Shown here one piece after another: positions 54,917-63,920 of a stretch of DNA of 64,000 nt; position 1 is the first letter of the stretch, and every line of letters begins with the position of its first letter. The stretch lies in NCBI GenBank assembly GCA_964570665.1, contig CAZMZH010000018.1, forward strand, positions 7,477 to 71,476. The letters are read 5' to 3'. Below the pieces are notes generated by a model, which worked only from the letters and a program-made list of their open reading frames with translations, was not told the origin of the DNA and searched no databases. This DNA is from JAJDAT01 sp964570665. Lineage in GTDB: Bacteria > Nitrospinota > Nitrospinia > Nitrospinales > JAJDAT01. The position numbers were made by a program, and so were the translations under genes.

Positions 54917-55786
54917 ATGACTCGTTTTTTTCAGGGTTGCGTTGCATTTATTATTTGGTCTGTCGGATTTGGAACGGCCTTAGCTTTTCAAATAAACGGC
55001 ATGAAAACCCCAGAAAGTATTATCGTCGATCCCAAAACTGGATACTATTATATTTCCAATATAAACGGTCATCCTCTAAAGAAAAATAATAATGGTTTCA
55101 TCTCCAAAGTGGGACCAGACGGTAAACTTATCGATCTCCATTTTATTAGCGGCGGGAAAAATGGGGCGGTACTAAACGCGCCAAAAGGATTGACTCTTTT
55201 TGAAAATCATCTCTACGTCGCTGATATTGATAACGTTCGCCGATTTGACAAAACAACAGGAAAGTTCCTTGGTTCTGTAGACCTTTCACTGTTAAACGCT
55301 AAATTTCTAAACGGCATCACTACCGATAACAAAAACAGAATTTATATTTCCGATACTCTTGGAAACTTTTTATTTTGGATTGAGCCAAAAAGAAATTTCA
55401 GCGTTGGTATTTTAGCCCAAGGGCTCGCTTTAGGACGTCCCAATGGCTTAGTCTATGAAGAAGCCTACAAACGACTGTTAATTGCGGCTTGGAAAACAGG
55501 AAAAATCATGTCCGTTGATCAAAATGGAAAAATCCTTCAAGTTTTTAGAAAAAAAGGATTAAAAGATTTGGATGGTATAGATTTAGATGCGGAAGGAAAT
55601 ATAATTTTTTCGAGTTTTTCAGGAGGAACTATTTTTAAATTAAAGAATTATGAAAAATTAGAACTAATAAAACGCGGTATACAAACTCCTGCAGGTATTT
55701 CGGTTCATAAAACTAAAAAACAAGTTTTGGTGCCCTCCTTCGACGGAAACCAAATATTTTCCTTTCCTCTATCTCCAACTAATTAA
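54917..55786 (+). CDS. exported SMP-30/NHL-type beta-propeller
   Basis: 289 residues. Signal peptide (1-24, FGTALAF), then about six propeller-type repeats (ESIIVDPKTGYYYISN, LNGITTDNKNRIYISDT, DLDGIDLDAEGNIIFSS) characteristic of SMP-30/gluconolactonase or NHL folds. Periplasmic. Its substrate or partner cannot be told from sequence; the metal-binding residues of true SMP-30 are not secure. Confidence 0.72.
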   Translation: MTRFFQGCVAFIIWSVGFGTALAFQINGMKTPESIIVDPKTGYYYISNINGHPLKKNNNGFISKVGPDGKLIDLHFISGGKNGAVLNAPKGLTLFENHLYVADIDNVRRFDKTTGKFLGSVDLSLLNAKFLNGITTDNKNRIYISDTLGNFLFWIEPKRNFSVGILAQGLALGRPNGLVYEEAYKRLLIAAWKTGKIMSVDQNGKILQVFRKKGLKDLDGIDLDAEGNIIFSSFSGGTIFKLKNYEKLELIKRGIQTPAGISVHKTKKQVLVPSFDGNQIFSFPLSPTN

Positions 55787-55804
55787 TTATGGAAATATTT
55801 ATAA

Positions 55805-56257
55805 TTAGAGATATCTAATAAGCCGGTCGCTAATTGCATCAATTCTTTGCAGTAAAATATCAATAATCTTATCTTTAAACTTATTTTGAATCGTAGGCTC
55901 CATTCTTCTATAAACAACCCCTTCTAACCTCAAAACCATAGTCTCTTCCTTTGCCACAGCATTTGTCGACCTAGGGAGCCCACAAATAAAACTCATCTCC
56001 CCTAATATAGCTCCCGGACCTAAATCCGCTAAAACGACGGTTGATTGCTCTTCATAATTGATGTCTACCGATCCTTTTAAAATAAAAAACACAGAATTCT
56101 CATTCATTCCCTGTTTGATAATAGTAGACTTTGGCTTATAAGTTAAAATCTGCCCTGCATATTCAGAAAGGCTTTTTTTCTCTTCCTCGGAAAAACTTTT
56201 AAAAAATTCGATTCCAGCTAAAGTTCTATAAGTTTGATCGGGGTCTAACTTAATCAC
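55805..56257 (-). CDS. CNB domain protein
   Basis: 150 residues. CNB beta-roll (about 15-115) with LGEMSFICGLPRSTNAVAKEE, and a helical tail (about 115-150). Strong similarity to the protein at 9630-10202, which has the same PRSTNA and FKD(K/H)..(I/L)LL.R(I/L). Convergent with the beta-propeller gene. No DNA-binding domain. Role unknown. Confidence 0.8.
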   Translation of the reverse strand: MIKLDPDQTYRTLAGIEFFKSFSEEEKKSLSEYAGQILTYKPKSTIIKQGMNENSVFFILKGSVDINYEEQSTVVLADLGPGAILGEMSFICGLPRSTNAVAKEETMVLRLEGVVYRRMEPTIQNKFKDKIIDILLQRIDAISDRLIRYL

Positions 56258-56754
56258 AAATAGGAATCTCCCCTAAAACTTGTAATCCAATTTTTATAAA
56301 ATTATTTTTGAGTCTTTGATCTTTAGGTATTTTATTTAGATTCATAATCCATTACTCTGAGAAGGTCTTTTTACTAATTTTCATAATGATTCTCGAAACT
56401 GGCATCGATTGCGAAGAAGACAATTGGTTGAAGCGATACAAAGTAATTAAAAACACATCCAAAATCATCTAAATTTTATTTTATTATACCCTCAAAAAGA
56501 TAAAAAAAATTCTTTCGTTAAGGATTTTTGATTATAAACATCGCATTGTCTCAAAATTTATTTAACAATTGCCCCAATGACTTTTTCCCTATTTCGAATT
56601 CAAATTTTTACCGGAGAAAACTGTTCCAACTTCCCTCTTATTCCCTTTTTTGAAAAAGAAGGATTTAAAACACAGGAAGAAATCAAGTCGTTATCAAAGA
56701 CAGCGCAATCTTCACCCACAAAACCTCTTAAAATAACTAAATAAAACGCCTACC
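56258..56754. other. 497-bp sparse region
   Basis: AT-rich divergent gap between the CNB gene and the nuclease gene. It holds only the small frame at 56577-56744; no promoter or RNA motif is convincing. Confidence 0.4.
56577..56744 (+). CDS. small ORF, 55 residues, doubtful
   Basis: An ATG-led frame ending 10 bp before the nuclease gene. Its sequence is plausible protein (RIQIFTGENCSN) and it could be a leader or upstream gene. No family and no clear ribosome site. Confidence 0.2.
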   Translation: MTFSLFRIQIFTGENCSNFPLIPFFEKEGFKTQEEIKSLSKTAQSSPTKPLKITK

Positions 56755-57483
56755 ATGCAGTTTTACAAAACCATTCTTTTTGGGGCGCTGTTTATATTTT
56801 TAACCGCTCAAGCTCCAATTCAAAAAAAGGCCAAAGAAAAAGAGGACGAACGCTTTAAAGCCAATAATTCATTTGGAGCCCCTGTCGTAAAAGTCCTGCA
56901 AGGCGATTTAATTTCGGTAGAATTGGACGGAGAACCTATAAGCATTAGACTCTCGGAAATTGACGCCCCCGAGATTCGCCAACCATTTTCGCGACAATCC
57001 CGTAATTACGTAGAAGACTTAGTTTTAAAAAAACGAGTCACCGTTGTCGTAAAAACGGTTGATATCTTCAAACGGGTTGTTGGAGAAGTTTTTTTAAAAG
57101 ACGGTAGAAGCTTAAACAGAGAAATCGTGAAATGGGGATTTGCCTGGCACTATAAAGTTAATCCAAAAATCGATAAAGTATTAGGCGCGTTAGAATATCA
57201 AGCTTGGGAGAAAAAACTTGGACTTTGGTTAGATAAAAACCCAATTCCTCCTTGGAAATTCCGCAGCAGTACTGAAATACCAAACCCGCCCTCTTCGCCA
57301 ACTAAAGTAGACTACGATCGAATTTATGAATACGGGTTAGTTGGAAATACTCGAAACCGAATTTATAACTGGCCGGCCTGCACGAACTATAAATTACCGT
57401 CCAGAAAGAATTTGCTAATATTTTCCAGTAAGCTGGGAGCCGAGAGTTTAGGGTATCGATCAGGCAAAAGTTGCCCTAAATAA
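56755..57483 (+). CDS. thermonuclease-like (SNase) protein with C-terminal Cys-rich domain
   Basis: 242 residues with a signal peptide (about 1-20). SNase fold at about 40-165: GDLISVELDG (metal Asp), IRLSEIDAPEIRQP (catalytic Arg and Glu) and VDIFKRVVGEV (second catalytic Arg), so the active-site set is complete. Residues about 190-242 (VGNTRNRIYNWPACTNY, then FSSKLGAESLGYRSGKSC) match the small Ada-type/NCP-like domain found on such nucleases. Exported nuclease, likely in the periplasm. The hairpin at 57509-57540 follows. Confidence 0.85.
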   Translation: MQFYKTILFGALFIFLTAQAPIQKKAKEKEDERFKANNSFGAPVVKVLQGDLISVELDGEPISIRLSEIDAPEIRQPFSRQSRNYVEDLVLKKRVTVVVKTVDIFKRVVGEVFLKDGRSLNREIVKWGFAWHYKVNPKIDKVLGALEYQAWEKKLGLWLDKNPIPPWKFRSSTEIPNPPSSPTKVDYDRIYEYGLVGNTRNRIYNWPACTNYKLPSRKNLLIFSSKLGAESLGYRSGKSCPK

Positions 57484-57508
57484 GGAGAGAAAAACTATAA
57501 AACTTTAT

Positions 57509-57540
57509 GGATAGTCGGGATAGGATCATCCCAACTATCC
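57509..57540. terminator. convergent hairpin
   Basis: GGATAGTCGGGAT (57509-57521) pairs with ATCCCAACTATCC (57528-57540), one mismatch. Sits between the convergent nuclease and peptidase-like genes. The T-tract is only moderate, so it may act on both strands weakly. Confidence 0.5.
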
Positions 57541-57550
57541 TTGAAGTATT

Positions 57551-58018
57551 TTATTTAAAACATCCTTTTGTTTGGACATTTCGAATGGGGCCTGCAGCTT
57601 GAATCCATTCTTCAGCCGATAGTCCTGCAACATCTTCGTCCAAGGCGTTAAAGTCTCCGTCTTTCAATCCATTTTCGTAACGCATGGCATTAGCGGCCCA
57701 ACAATCTACTTTATTCCAATCGCCCGTATCTGACGACTCCGAAAGAGTCATACCTAAAACATGACGACCACATTCTCTATATTGAAAAAAGAGCCGAGTA
57801 TTAGCCGATTTTTCTTCTAAGGCGCTGGGGTTATAAACAATAACCGGATTTCCATTGAACGTATATGTTGCATCCGCTATTCTTGCCGCCGAAGAAGAGG
57901 CGACCCAGGTAACCATAACCCCACGGTAATCCAAACAAGCCTTTCCGGAAGGATTAGCAAACGAATAGTTGGGCGTAAGAGCAAACGCAACAACCAAAAA
58001 AAGAAACAATTTTTTCAT
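57551..58018 (-). CDS. exported protein, degenerate metallopeptidase-like
   Basis: 155 residues with a signal peptide (1-22, cleaved near SFA). The mature part has LFFQYRECGRHVLGMTL near 80 followed by DCWAANAM near 105. This resembles secreted families in which HECGHHxxG is followed by a Glu/Asp-rich DCWA helix, but both zinc His positions are replaced by Arg (RECGR), so it would be inactive as a peptidase. ATG 58018 chosen over ATG 58024, because AGGAG then sits 7 bp upstream. Function unknown. Confidence 0.6.
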   Translation of the reverse strand: MKKLFLFLVVAFALTPNYSFANPSGKACLDYRGVMVTWVASSSAARIADATYTFNGNPVIVYNPSALEEKSANTRLFFQYRECGRHVLGMTLSESSDTGDWNKVDCWAANAMRYENGLKDGDFNALDEDVAGLSAEEWIQAAGPIRNVQTKGCFK

Positions 58019-58024
58019 CCCCAT

Positions 58025-58440
58025 CTCCTAATTAAATAATGAAAAACCAATCAATTTCCAATATATCAATAATAGACATTCCGAACCAACAAAAAAAATC
58101 ACGAGCAAAACTGAAAAATAAATTGTATTATAAGTCGATTAAATTCCTCTGCTCGAATAATTGCAAATTATTAACGCGATATATTCTTTTTTATTAGAAT
58201 TTTTACCTTAATTTTTTCATTTGAGCAATGATAGATTTAGAGTTTCTTTAAAAATAAGGGTTAAAAGACTAAAATTTTTCCTTAATAAGGGTAAAAAATT
58301 GAAGGCTTTAACCATTTCGTAATCTAAACTCTCAACAATATAGGAGAATTGAGGCTAGCGACCAAAGATAAGATAAGTTCAAAAGCTAATCTTTAGCCTT
58401 TAATTATTCCTCGTTAACGAGCCCCCATTCCCAGAAAAAG
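58025..58440. other. 416-bp gene-free divergent region
   Basis: AT-rich, with no ORF. It contains a short dyad CCTTAATAAGG (58280-58290). No clear sigma-54 or sigma-70 pair found for the regulator gene downstream. Confidence 0.4.
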
Positions 58441-59847
58441 ATGACCAGGAACCTAATTTTTATTGTCGATAAAGATCCGCTTTTCCGGAATCAAATTACC
58501 GAATGGATGACTGGAATGGATTACCAAACCATGAGCTTTGATAATGGAGAAGAGTGCTTACGAATGCTAGATTTGTCTCCAGCGGTCATTTGTATGGATT
58601 TAATGGGCTCTGGAGAGGAAGGAATTCAAACACTCCAACGAATTTGCTTAGCAAATCGAGACATACCTGTAATCGTAGCGAGCCAAAACGAAAATATGGA
58701 TACTGCCATTCAAGCCATGAAAATTGGCGCTTTCGATTACATGAGAAAACCTATCGACAAAGAACGCTTTTGCGCAAATATTGAAAAAGCCAAAGAAATG
58801 CACTCTTTGATCGATCAAATTCAATACCTCAAAGGGGACACCCATAAGAAACCCGTCTATAAAAATTTAGTCGGAAAAAGCGAAGGTATGAAACATACCT
58901 TTTCTCAAATTGAAAAGGTGAAAGATATCAACATAAACGTTTTTATTAATGGAGAAAGCGGCACAGGGAAAGAATTAGCCGCAAGAGCCATTCATTTCAA
59001 CAGTAGTTATCGTAACGGTAAGTTTGTGGATATCAACTGTGGGGCCATTCCCGAAGAGCTTCAAGAAAGCGAGTTTTTCGGACATGAAAAGGGAGCCTTC
59101 ACCGGCGCCGAAGCGGCTCGCGTAGGGAAGCTTGAAATTGCCGATAATGGCACTTTGTTTTTGGACGAGTTGGCAGAATTGAGTCCTAAAGCTCAAGTTA
59201 AGCTCCTACGATTTTTACAAGATAAAAGTTTCGAACGTGTGGGCGGTAACAAAAAAATTAAAGTAGACCTTCGAATCATCTCTGCCACCAATAAAAATCT
59301 GGAAAAAGCTGTCGCCAATGGAGAATTTCGCGAAGATTTATATTTTCGACTGGTTGTGTATCCCATTTTCATACCGCCATTAAGGGATAGAAAAGAAGAT
59401 ATTCAACCTTTGGTAAACCATTTCATTAAAAAATATAGAAATGAAATGCCCAATTCTGCCACGGCTCCCACGCCAGAAGTCATTCAAGCCCTAAAGAAAT
59501 ATCATTGGCCAGGAAATGTTCGCCAGTTGGAAAATATAGTTTTTAGATCTATGGTTCTCGCCAATGGGAACGCCATTGACCTTGAGAGTTTGCCTAAAGA
59601 AATTTTACGGCCTGTATCGCCCCAAATTTCGCTTAGTCCGTCTCAATCTCTACAAACCCTGGAGAACCATCCCGAAGAATCTGCAAAACCTCCAAACGAT
59701 GTTCCTCTTTCCTTCGAACTAATCGAAAAAAAGGCCATTTTTGACGCTTTGGATAAAAGTTTCGGAAATGTTCCAACCGCTGCAAAAACGTTGGGAATTA
59801 GTAGAGCCACTCTTTACAGACGTCTAAAAAAATACCGGGCTCAATAA
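58441..59847 (+). CDS. NtrC-type sigma-54-dependent response regulator
   Basis: 468 residues. Receiver (1-115, phospho-Asp in VICMDLMGSG near 53), AAA+ domain (about 140-375) with Walker A NGESGTGKEL, the sigma-54 contact loop EKGAFTGAEA, and Walker B NGTLFLDELAEL, then a Fis-type helix-turn-helix (about 430-468, AAKTLGISRATLYRRLKK). All parts for activating sigma-54 promoters are present. No histidine kinase nearby and no -24/-12 promoter found in the window; the target is unknown. Confidence 0.93.
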   Translation: MTRNLIFIVDKDPLFRNQITEWMTGMDYQTMSFDNGEECLRMLDLSPAVICMDLMGSGEEGIQTLQRICLANRDIPVIVASQNENMDTAIQAMKIGAFDYMRKPIDKERFCANIEKAKEMHSLIDQIQYLKGDTHKKPVYKNLVGKSEGMKHTFSQIEKVKDININVFINGESGTGKELAARAIHFNSSYRNGKFVDINCGAIPEELQESEFFGHEKGAFTGAEAARVGKLEIADNGTLFLDELAELSPKAQVKLLRFLQDKSFERVGGNKKIKVDLRIISATNKNLEKAVANGEFREDLYFRLVVYPIFIPPLRDRKEDIQPLVNHFIKKYRNEMPNSATAPTPEVIQALKKYHWPGNVRQLENIVFRSMVLANGNAIDLESLPKEILRPVSPQISLSPSQSLQTLENHPEESAKPPNDVPLSFELIEKKAIFDALDKSFGNVPTAAKTLGISRATLYRRLKKYRAQ

Positions 59848-60047
59848 TCTCAATTTGAAACTTCATTTTGAAACAATTGATACAATTGGACTTATTCGTT
59901 TTTGACAGGTTTTAAATCAGTAATCGCGAAAACCTTTATATTCTCAAGCCTTCCTCACATTAAACCTCCCTGTCCATTCTCTTTGGCATAAAAAATGCTT
60001 TAACCCTTGTATATTAGTTTGCGAATTAATTTTTAGGGAGCTTAACA

Positions 60048-60347
60048 ATGAGTACTATTAAAACCAAATCAGGAAAAAGAAGCCTTATTAATTCTTCCGA
60101 AAATGGGAAATTTGACGGTTACGATCCCAATAATCGACCGCCAAAAGACAAACCTTTTAATACTAAAATAGGCCTGAAGAAAAAAGCTCCACAAAAATCT
60201 TCAAAAGGATTTTATGTTATTACATTAGCTTTTGTAGGCCTCTTATTTTTCTTACTTTTTTCTGAAAACAATCAAAAAGTGGTGCGATCGAAGGTAAACT
60301 CAGGAAAATCCTTCACTGGGTTTTCTAACACTCTTCCCAAACGTTAA
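60048..60347 (+). CDS. small single-pass membrane protein
   Basis: 99 residues. A basic, hydrophilic N-terminal half, one membrane helix (about 61-80, YVITLAFVGLLFFLLFSE) and a short basic end. AGGGAG lies before the ATG, which supports real translation. No family recognised. Confidence 0.55.
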   Translation: MSTIKTKSGKRSLINSSENGKFDGYDPNNRPPKDKPFNTKIGLKKKAPQKSSKGFYVITLAFVGLLFFLLFSENNQKVVRSKVNSGKSFTGFSNTLPKR

Positions 60348-60510
60348 CGTTTTACAAACCTAATTTTTCAAAAATACCGGGCTTTGTCTTTAAAAAGGGA
60401 CTAATTTCCTAAAAAATCCAACTCTTTTTCCTATTATAAGTAATCGATTTGTTTATTAAATTCTCCCATTGGACTATAATGGTTTCAATGTAAATTTGTT
60501 TGCCTGGATT

Positions 60511-60894
60511 ATGAAGAAAATATACATAAAAAAAGGAAAGAGTATTTTTTTAGAAGGCACCCCCGGTGAGTGCGCTTATATTATAGAATCCGGTAGCGTT
60601 GAAGTGTCAAAAACCAAAAACAGCGGCGAAAGAATTTCGTTGGGCACCTTATACGAAAAGGATATCTTTGGCGAATTGGGACTGATTGACGGACTACCCA
60701 GGACGGCAACGGTAACAGCCTTAGAAGATTGCACGGTGTCCATATTAACCCAGGAGGCCTTCAACTCCCTGGCCCGGCGCAACCCTCAATCTCTTATTCC
60801 AATCTTAAAAATCCTTGCCAAACGACTTCGCTCAGCTTTAAATGTAGTCGAAAACATGAACAAAAGAGAACCAAAACCAATCTCCCAAGATTAA
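60511..60894 (+). CDS. single-domain CNB protein
   Basis: 127 residues. CNB beta-roll with DIFGELGLIDGLPRTATVTAL, very like 48455-48790, plus a short helical tail (about 105-127). ATG 60511 aligns with the start of that relative; the TTG at 60469 adds 14 residues without homology. Fourth stand-alone CNB protein in the window. Role unknown. Confidence 0.8.
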   Translation: MKKIYIKKGKSIFLEGTPGECAYIIESGSVEVSKTKNSGERISLGTLYEKDIFGELGLIDGLPRTATVTALEDCTVSILTQEAFNSLARRNPQSLIPILKILAKRLRSALNVVENMNKREPKPISQD

Positions 60895-61048
60895 TCTTAG
60901 AAGAAATTCTCCTCCCTAAGAATGCAAGCGCTCTTCAAATAGCGGTTGCAATTTTTTTCAGTCTATTCTTTAATTTCTACGCGGCTTTTATAACTCCTTT
61001 CTTGCCGATTAATATACCTTCCTCTTTCTTTATGGAGCGGTTACCTAA

Positions 61049-61870
61049 ATGTCCGACTCAGAGCCTCATTCAAACAGCTTCAGGAAACGCTTGTTCGAAA
61101 TATTAGAACCCGCTCCAGATACAGATATTTCCAGCAAAGTATTAGATATCGCGTTACTTGTTCTGATTTTGCTCAATGTCATTGCCGTAATACTAGAAAC
61201 CATTCCTGGATGGCGAAAAACTTATGGCGATTATTGCGACGCATTCGAAACATTTTCCTTAGTTGTTTTTTCAATCGAATATTTTTTGAGGTTATGGACC
61301 TGTGTCGAATCGGAAGAATACTCTCACTCAACCAAAGGCCGTATCAAATTTGCGCTATCTCCATTGGCCTTAATCGATCTATTGGCAATATTGCCATTCA
61401 TCCTGCATTTTTTGTTTCCAGTCGATTTGCGGATAGTGAGAATTTTGCGTTTCGTGAGAATCTTTCGAGTTTTCAAACTTTACCGATACTCGAAAACATT
61501 GCAAATCCTCGCCAAAGTATGCGGCCAGAAAAAAGAAGACCTTCTGCTTACGTTAATCTTTGGTTTTTTCTTTCTCATAATCGCTTCCAGCCTGATGTTT
61601 TTGCTCGAACGCGAAGCCCAACCCGAGGCGTTTTCAAGCATTCCAGCAGCCATGTGGTGGGGAGTGGCCACGTTGACTACCGTTGGATATGGAGATATTT
61701 ATCCAGTCACTCCGTTTGGTAAAGCGTTGGGGTCAATTATTGCAATTATTGGCATCGGTATGTTCGCTCTACCGGCAGGTATTCTCGCTTCTGGATTTTC
61801 CGAAGCCATGGAATCGCGGAAAAAAACTACCACCGTTTGTCCGCATTGCGGAAAAGATATCGATCATTAA
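61049..61870 (+). CDS. voltage-gated-type potassium channel
   Basis: 273 residues with six helices. S4 has regular Arg spacing (LRIVRILRFVRIFRVF near 130) and the pore has the K+ filter TTVGYGD near 210. The C-terminus (TVCPHCGKDIDH) is a small zinc-ribbon-like knuckle, unusual for this family. Inner membrane; probably a tetramer that sets membrane potential. 155 bp after the CNB gene, but itself lacks a CNB domain. Confidence 0.9.
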   Translation: MSDSEPHSNSFRKRLFEILEPAPDTDISSKVLDIALLVLILLNVIAVILETIPGWRKTYGDYCDAFETFSLVVFSIEYFLRLWTCVESEEYSHSTKGRIKFALSPLALIDLLAILPFILHFLFPVDLRIVRILRFVRIFRVFKLYRYSKTLQILAKVCGQKKEDLLLTLIFGFFFLIIASSLMFLLEREAQPEAFSSIPAAMWWGVATLTTVGYGDIYPVTPFGKALGSIIAIIGIGMFALPAGILASGFSEAMESRKKTTTVCPHCGKDIDH

Positions 61871-61888
61871 TAATCCCCCAGCAAAAGC

Positions 61889-61939
61889 CAGATACGCAAT
61901 TCCGCCAAAGTCCATTTAATGGCGGAATCTTAGCGTCTG
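61889..61939 (+). terminator. long hairpin between channel and U32 genes
   Basis: ATTCCGCCA (61899-61907) pairs perfectly with TGGCGGAAT (61920-61928), and an outer AGA-CGC/GCGTCT stem (with a two-base bulge) extends it. No T-run follows, so it may be a terminator aided by other factors or a structured RNA end. Confidence 0.4.
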
Positions 61940-61970
61940 TATGCCAGGAATATAAACAGACCCGTAATAA

Positions 61971-62001
61971 TTACAATTGTCGTTTTACGACATGATATAA
62001 T
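61971..62001 (+). promoter_or_regulatory. extended -10 promoter of the U32-family gene
   Basis: TGATATAAT (61993-62001) is an extended -10. Directly upstream is a GTCGT-TTT-ACGAC dyad (61979-61991). The -35 (TTACAA at 61971-61976, 19-bp spacing) is weak. Confidence 0.45.
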
Positions 62002-62039
62002 CCAAACAATTCAAATAATTACCACTTTTAGGAAAATAA

Positions 62040-63356
62040 ATGATCACGCCAGAACTATTGTCGCCAGCCGGTAGCCCGCAAAAAATGCGTTACGCCTACG
62101 CATTCGGAGCAGATGCCGTGTACGCAGGAGTCCCCAAGTTTTCGCTCCGCGCCAAGGAAAATCCATTCACCACCGCTTCGTTAATAGAAGCCGTGGATTA
62201 TGCGCATGGTCTTGGGAAAAAAATATATTTAACCGCAAACATACTTCCGCCTAACCGAAAAATCGAATCGTTCAAAAAATCTCTAGCGCAACTGGCCGAA
62301 GCAAAACCCGACGCTTTTATCATGTCCGACCCCGGTTTGATTCAATATGTTTTGCAAAATTTTCCTTGGGTAGACGTTCATCTTTCGGTGCAAACCAACA
62401 CCATCAATTGGCCGTCGGCAAAGTTTTGGTACGATTTAGGCGTTAAGCGCATCATCTTGTCGCGGGAACTTTCGTTGCCTGAAATCGCGGAGATCCATGA
62501 AAAAGTACCCGGTATGGAACTCGAATCATTCGTCCATGGAGCCATCTGTATCGCCTACTCTGGTCGATGTTTGCTTTCGAATTATTTCAATCATCGCGAC
62601 GCCAACCAAGGCACCTGCACCAACAGTTGCCGGTGGGAATACGACGTATTGGAAGCAAAACCAACCGATGGCGGTGGCTGTTCCAGCAATAGTAATAGCA
62701 GCGCTAGAGCCCAAGAGGGAAATTTCTATATTGAAGAAAGCAACCGCCCTGGCGAACTGATGCCGATGGAAGAAGACGAGCACGGCACCTATATCATGAA
62801 TTCCAAGGACCTGCGCGCTCTTGAGTACCTAAAGGAAATGCGAGACGCGGGAGTGATGTCTTTCAAGCTGGAAGGCCGCACCAAATCAGAATATTATCTG
62901 AGCCTAGCTACCAAAACCTATCGCCGAGCTATCGACGATTTGGTTGAAGGACGAGAATTTGATCCCACGTTACTTGGCGAATTGGATAAAACATCTAATC
63001 GCGGATTCACCTCCGCATTTCTTTCGCCAAACTCTGGATCAAAAACTGAAAATTTTGACTCGCCACAAGAAACCAATCTACCGCAAATTTATGCCGGTAT
63101 GATCAAAGAAACTCGCGACGGAAACTGGATAGAAGTGGACGTGAAAAATCGGATCGAGTTGGGCGACGAGTTAGAATACATTTCGCCAACAGATCAATAT
63201 CGTTTTTCCATTACGGCAATGGAAGATAATAATGGTAAAGCTATCGAAGTTGCCCACGGCGGCAACGGAACCATTTGGATGCAATGCGACGGCCCTGTCG
63301 AACCCTATGCATTAGTTAGCCTGCTACAAAAAACTCCTGTAGAAACGATGAAATAA
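62040..63356 (+). CDS. U32 peptidase family protein (TrhP/YegQ-like)
   Basis: 438 residues. The U32 signature MELESFVHGAICIAYSGRCLLS (written here as two parts: ELESFVHGAIC and AYSGRC) lies near 160-175. Cys residues in CTNSC follow, with a C-terminal beta domain from about 340. TrhP-type U32 proteins act in tRNA hydroxylation at wobble uridine rather than proteolysis; this length and C-terminal domain fit that group. ATG 62040 has AGGA upstream and the extended -10 promoter above. A Ser/Gly insertion sits at about 210-225. Confidence 0.88.
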   Translation: MITPELLSPAGSPQKMRYAYAFGADAVYAGVPKFSLRAKENPFTTASLIEAVDYAHGLGKKIYLTANILPPNRKIESFKKSLAQLAEAKPDAFIMSDPGLIQYVLQNFPWVDVHLSVQTNTINWPSAKFWYDLGVKRIILSRELSLPEIAEIHEKVPGMELESFVHGAICIAYSGRCLLSNYFNHRDANQGTCTNSCRWEYDVLEAKPTDGGGCSSNSNSSARAQEGNFYIEESNRPGELMPMEEDEHGTYIMNSKDLRALEYLKEMRDAGVMSFKLEGRTKSEYYLSLATKTYRRAIDDLVEGREFDPTLLGELDKTSNRGFTSAFLSPNSGSKTENFDSPQETNLPQIYAGMIKETRDGNWIEVDVKNRIELGDELEYISPTDQYRFSITAMEDNNGKAIEVAHGGNGTIWMQCDGPVEPYALVSLLQKTPVETMK

Positions 63357-63386
63357 GGGGCTAGGATTACAAAGTCCCCTCTGCCC

Positions 63387-63486
63387 GTCATCCAGAAGCG
63401 ATACGCAGTATCGGTGAAGGATCTCGCCTCGCCTTAAACAATTGTCACCCTGAAATAAAAAATTGTCACAGTGAGCCTGTCGAACT
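63387..63486. repeat. dispersed intergenic repeat tract
   Basis: Has GTCATCC...GAAGGATCTCG (63387-63426), a GATAC/GTATC hairpin (63400-63412), two copies of ATTGTCAC, and GTGAGCCTGTCGAAC (63471-63485). These match the style of dispersed palindromic repeats seen in many genomes and resemble the tract at 29935-30060. It abuts the truncated SEFIR gene. Confidence 0.5.
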
Positions 63487-63496
63487 ACGACCACCA

Positions 63497-63775
63497 CTAC
63501 CCTCTCACCTCCAACTTACTCCTCACCCACTCCAAATCTTTTTTACGATATCTTCTTAAGTAGGTTTCAGTAAAAGACAGTAAAACGAAATCAGCTTCTT
63601 CAATTTTGTCTTCCATCCAAGTAGGCCATCCTTCTTCTGGAGGGCCAACTAGGTCTTGATCTATATCGCAATCGATTCCTTCTTTTCGGAGCTTTTCGGA
63701 TAGTTCCAACACTTTGGCTGAATGATCATCGGAGTCGTGGCTGTGGCTGATGAAGACTTTAATTGGTTTCTGCAT
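63497..63775 (-). pseudogene. truncated SEFIR-domain protein
   Basis: 92 residues matching the first two-thirds of a SEFIR domain (KVFISHSHDSDDHSAKVLEL, EGWPTWMEDKIEEADFVLL), a TIR-like signalling and defence module. The usual domain is about 150 residues with a further effector or TPR region; here the frame stops after EWVRSKLEVRG at a point where dispersed repeats begin. Likely a 3'-truncated remnant, though a short functional form cannot be excluded. Confidence 0.65.
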
Positions 63776-63851
63776 TTGAAATTTCTATATCGTTATATTG
63801 GATAATCTTACGATACGAGAACATTTGGAGTAAATCAAGAAGAATGCTTAG

Positions 63852-63880
63852 CCACAGAAGGACACAGAAAAACACAGAAG
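63852..63880. repeat. CACAG-type dispersed repeat
   Basis: Three CACAG units at an exact 10-bp period (63853, 63863, 63873), each followed by A-rich bases. This resembles a dispersed intergenic repeat known in several environmental genomes. Confidence 0.4.
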
Positions 63881-63920
63881 AAAGCTGAAAGGCAAAAAGA
63901 AATTATTTTATTGAATCGAG

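Noticed and set aside
60729..61106. 125-residue open frame on the plus strand
   Set aside because: It overlaps the CNB gene and channel start in another frame and has no family features.
61210..61722. 170-residue open frame inside the channel gene
   Set aside because: Overlaps a well-supported channel gene in another frame.
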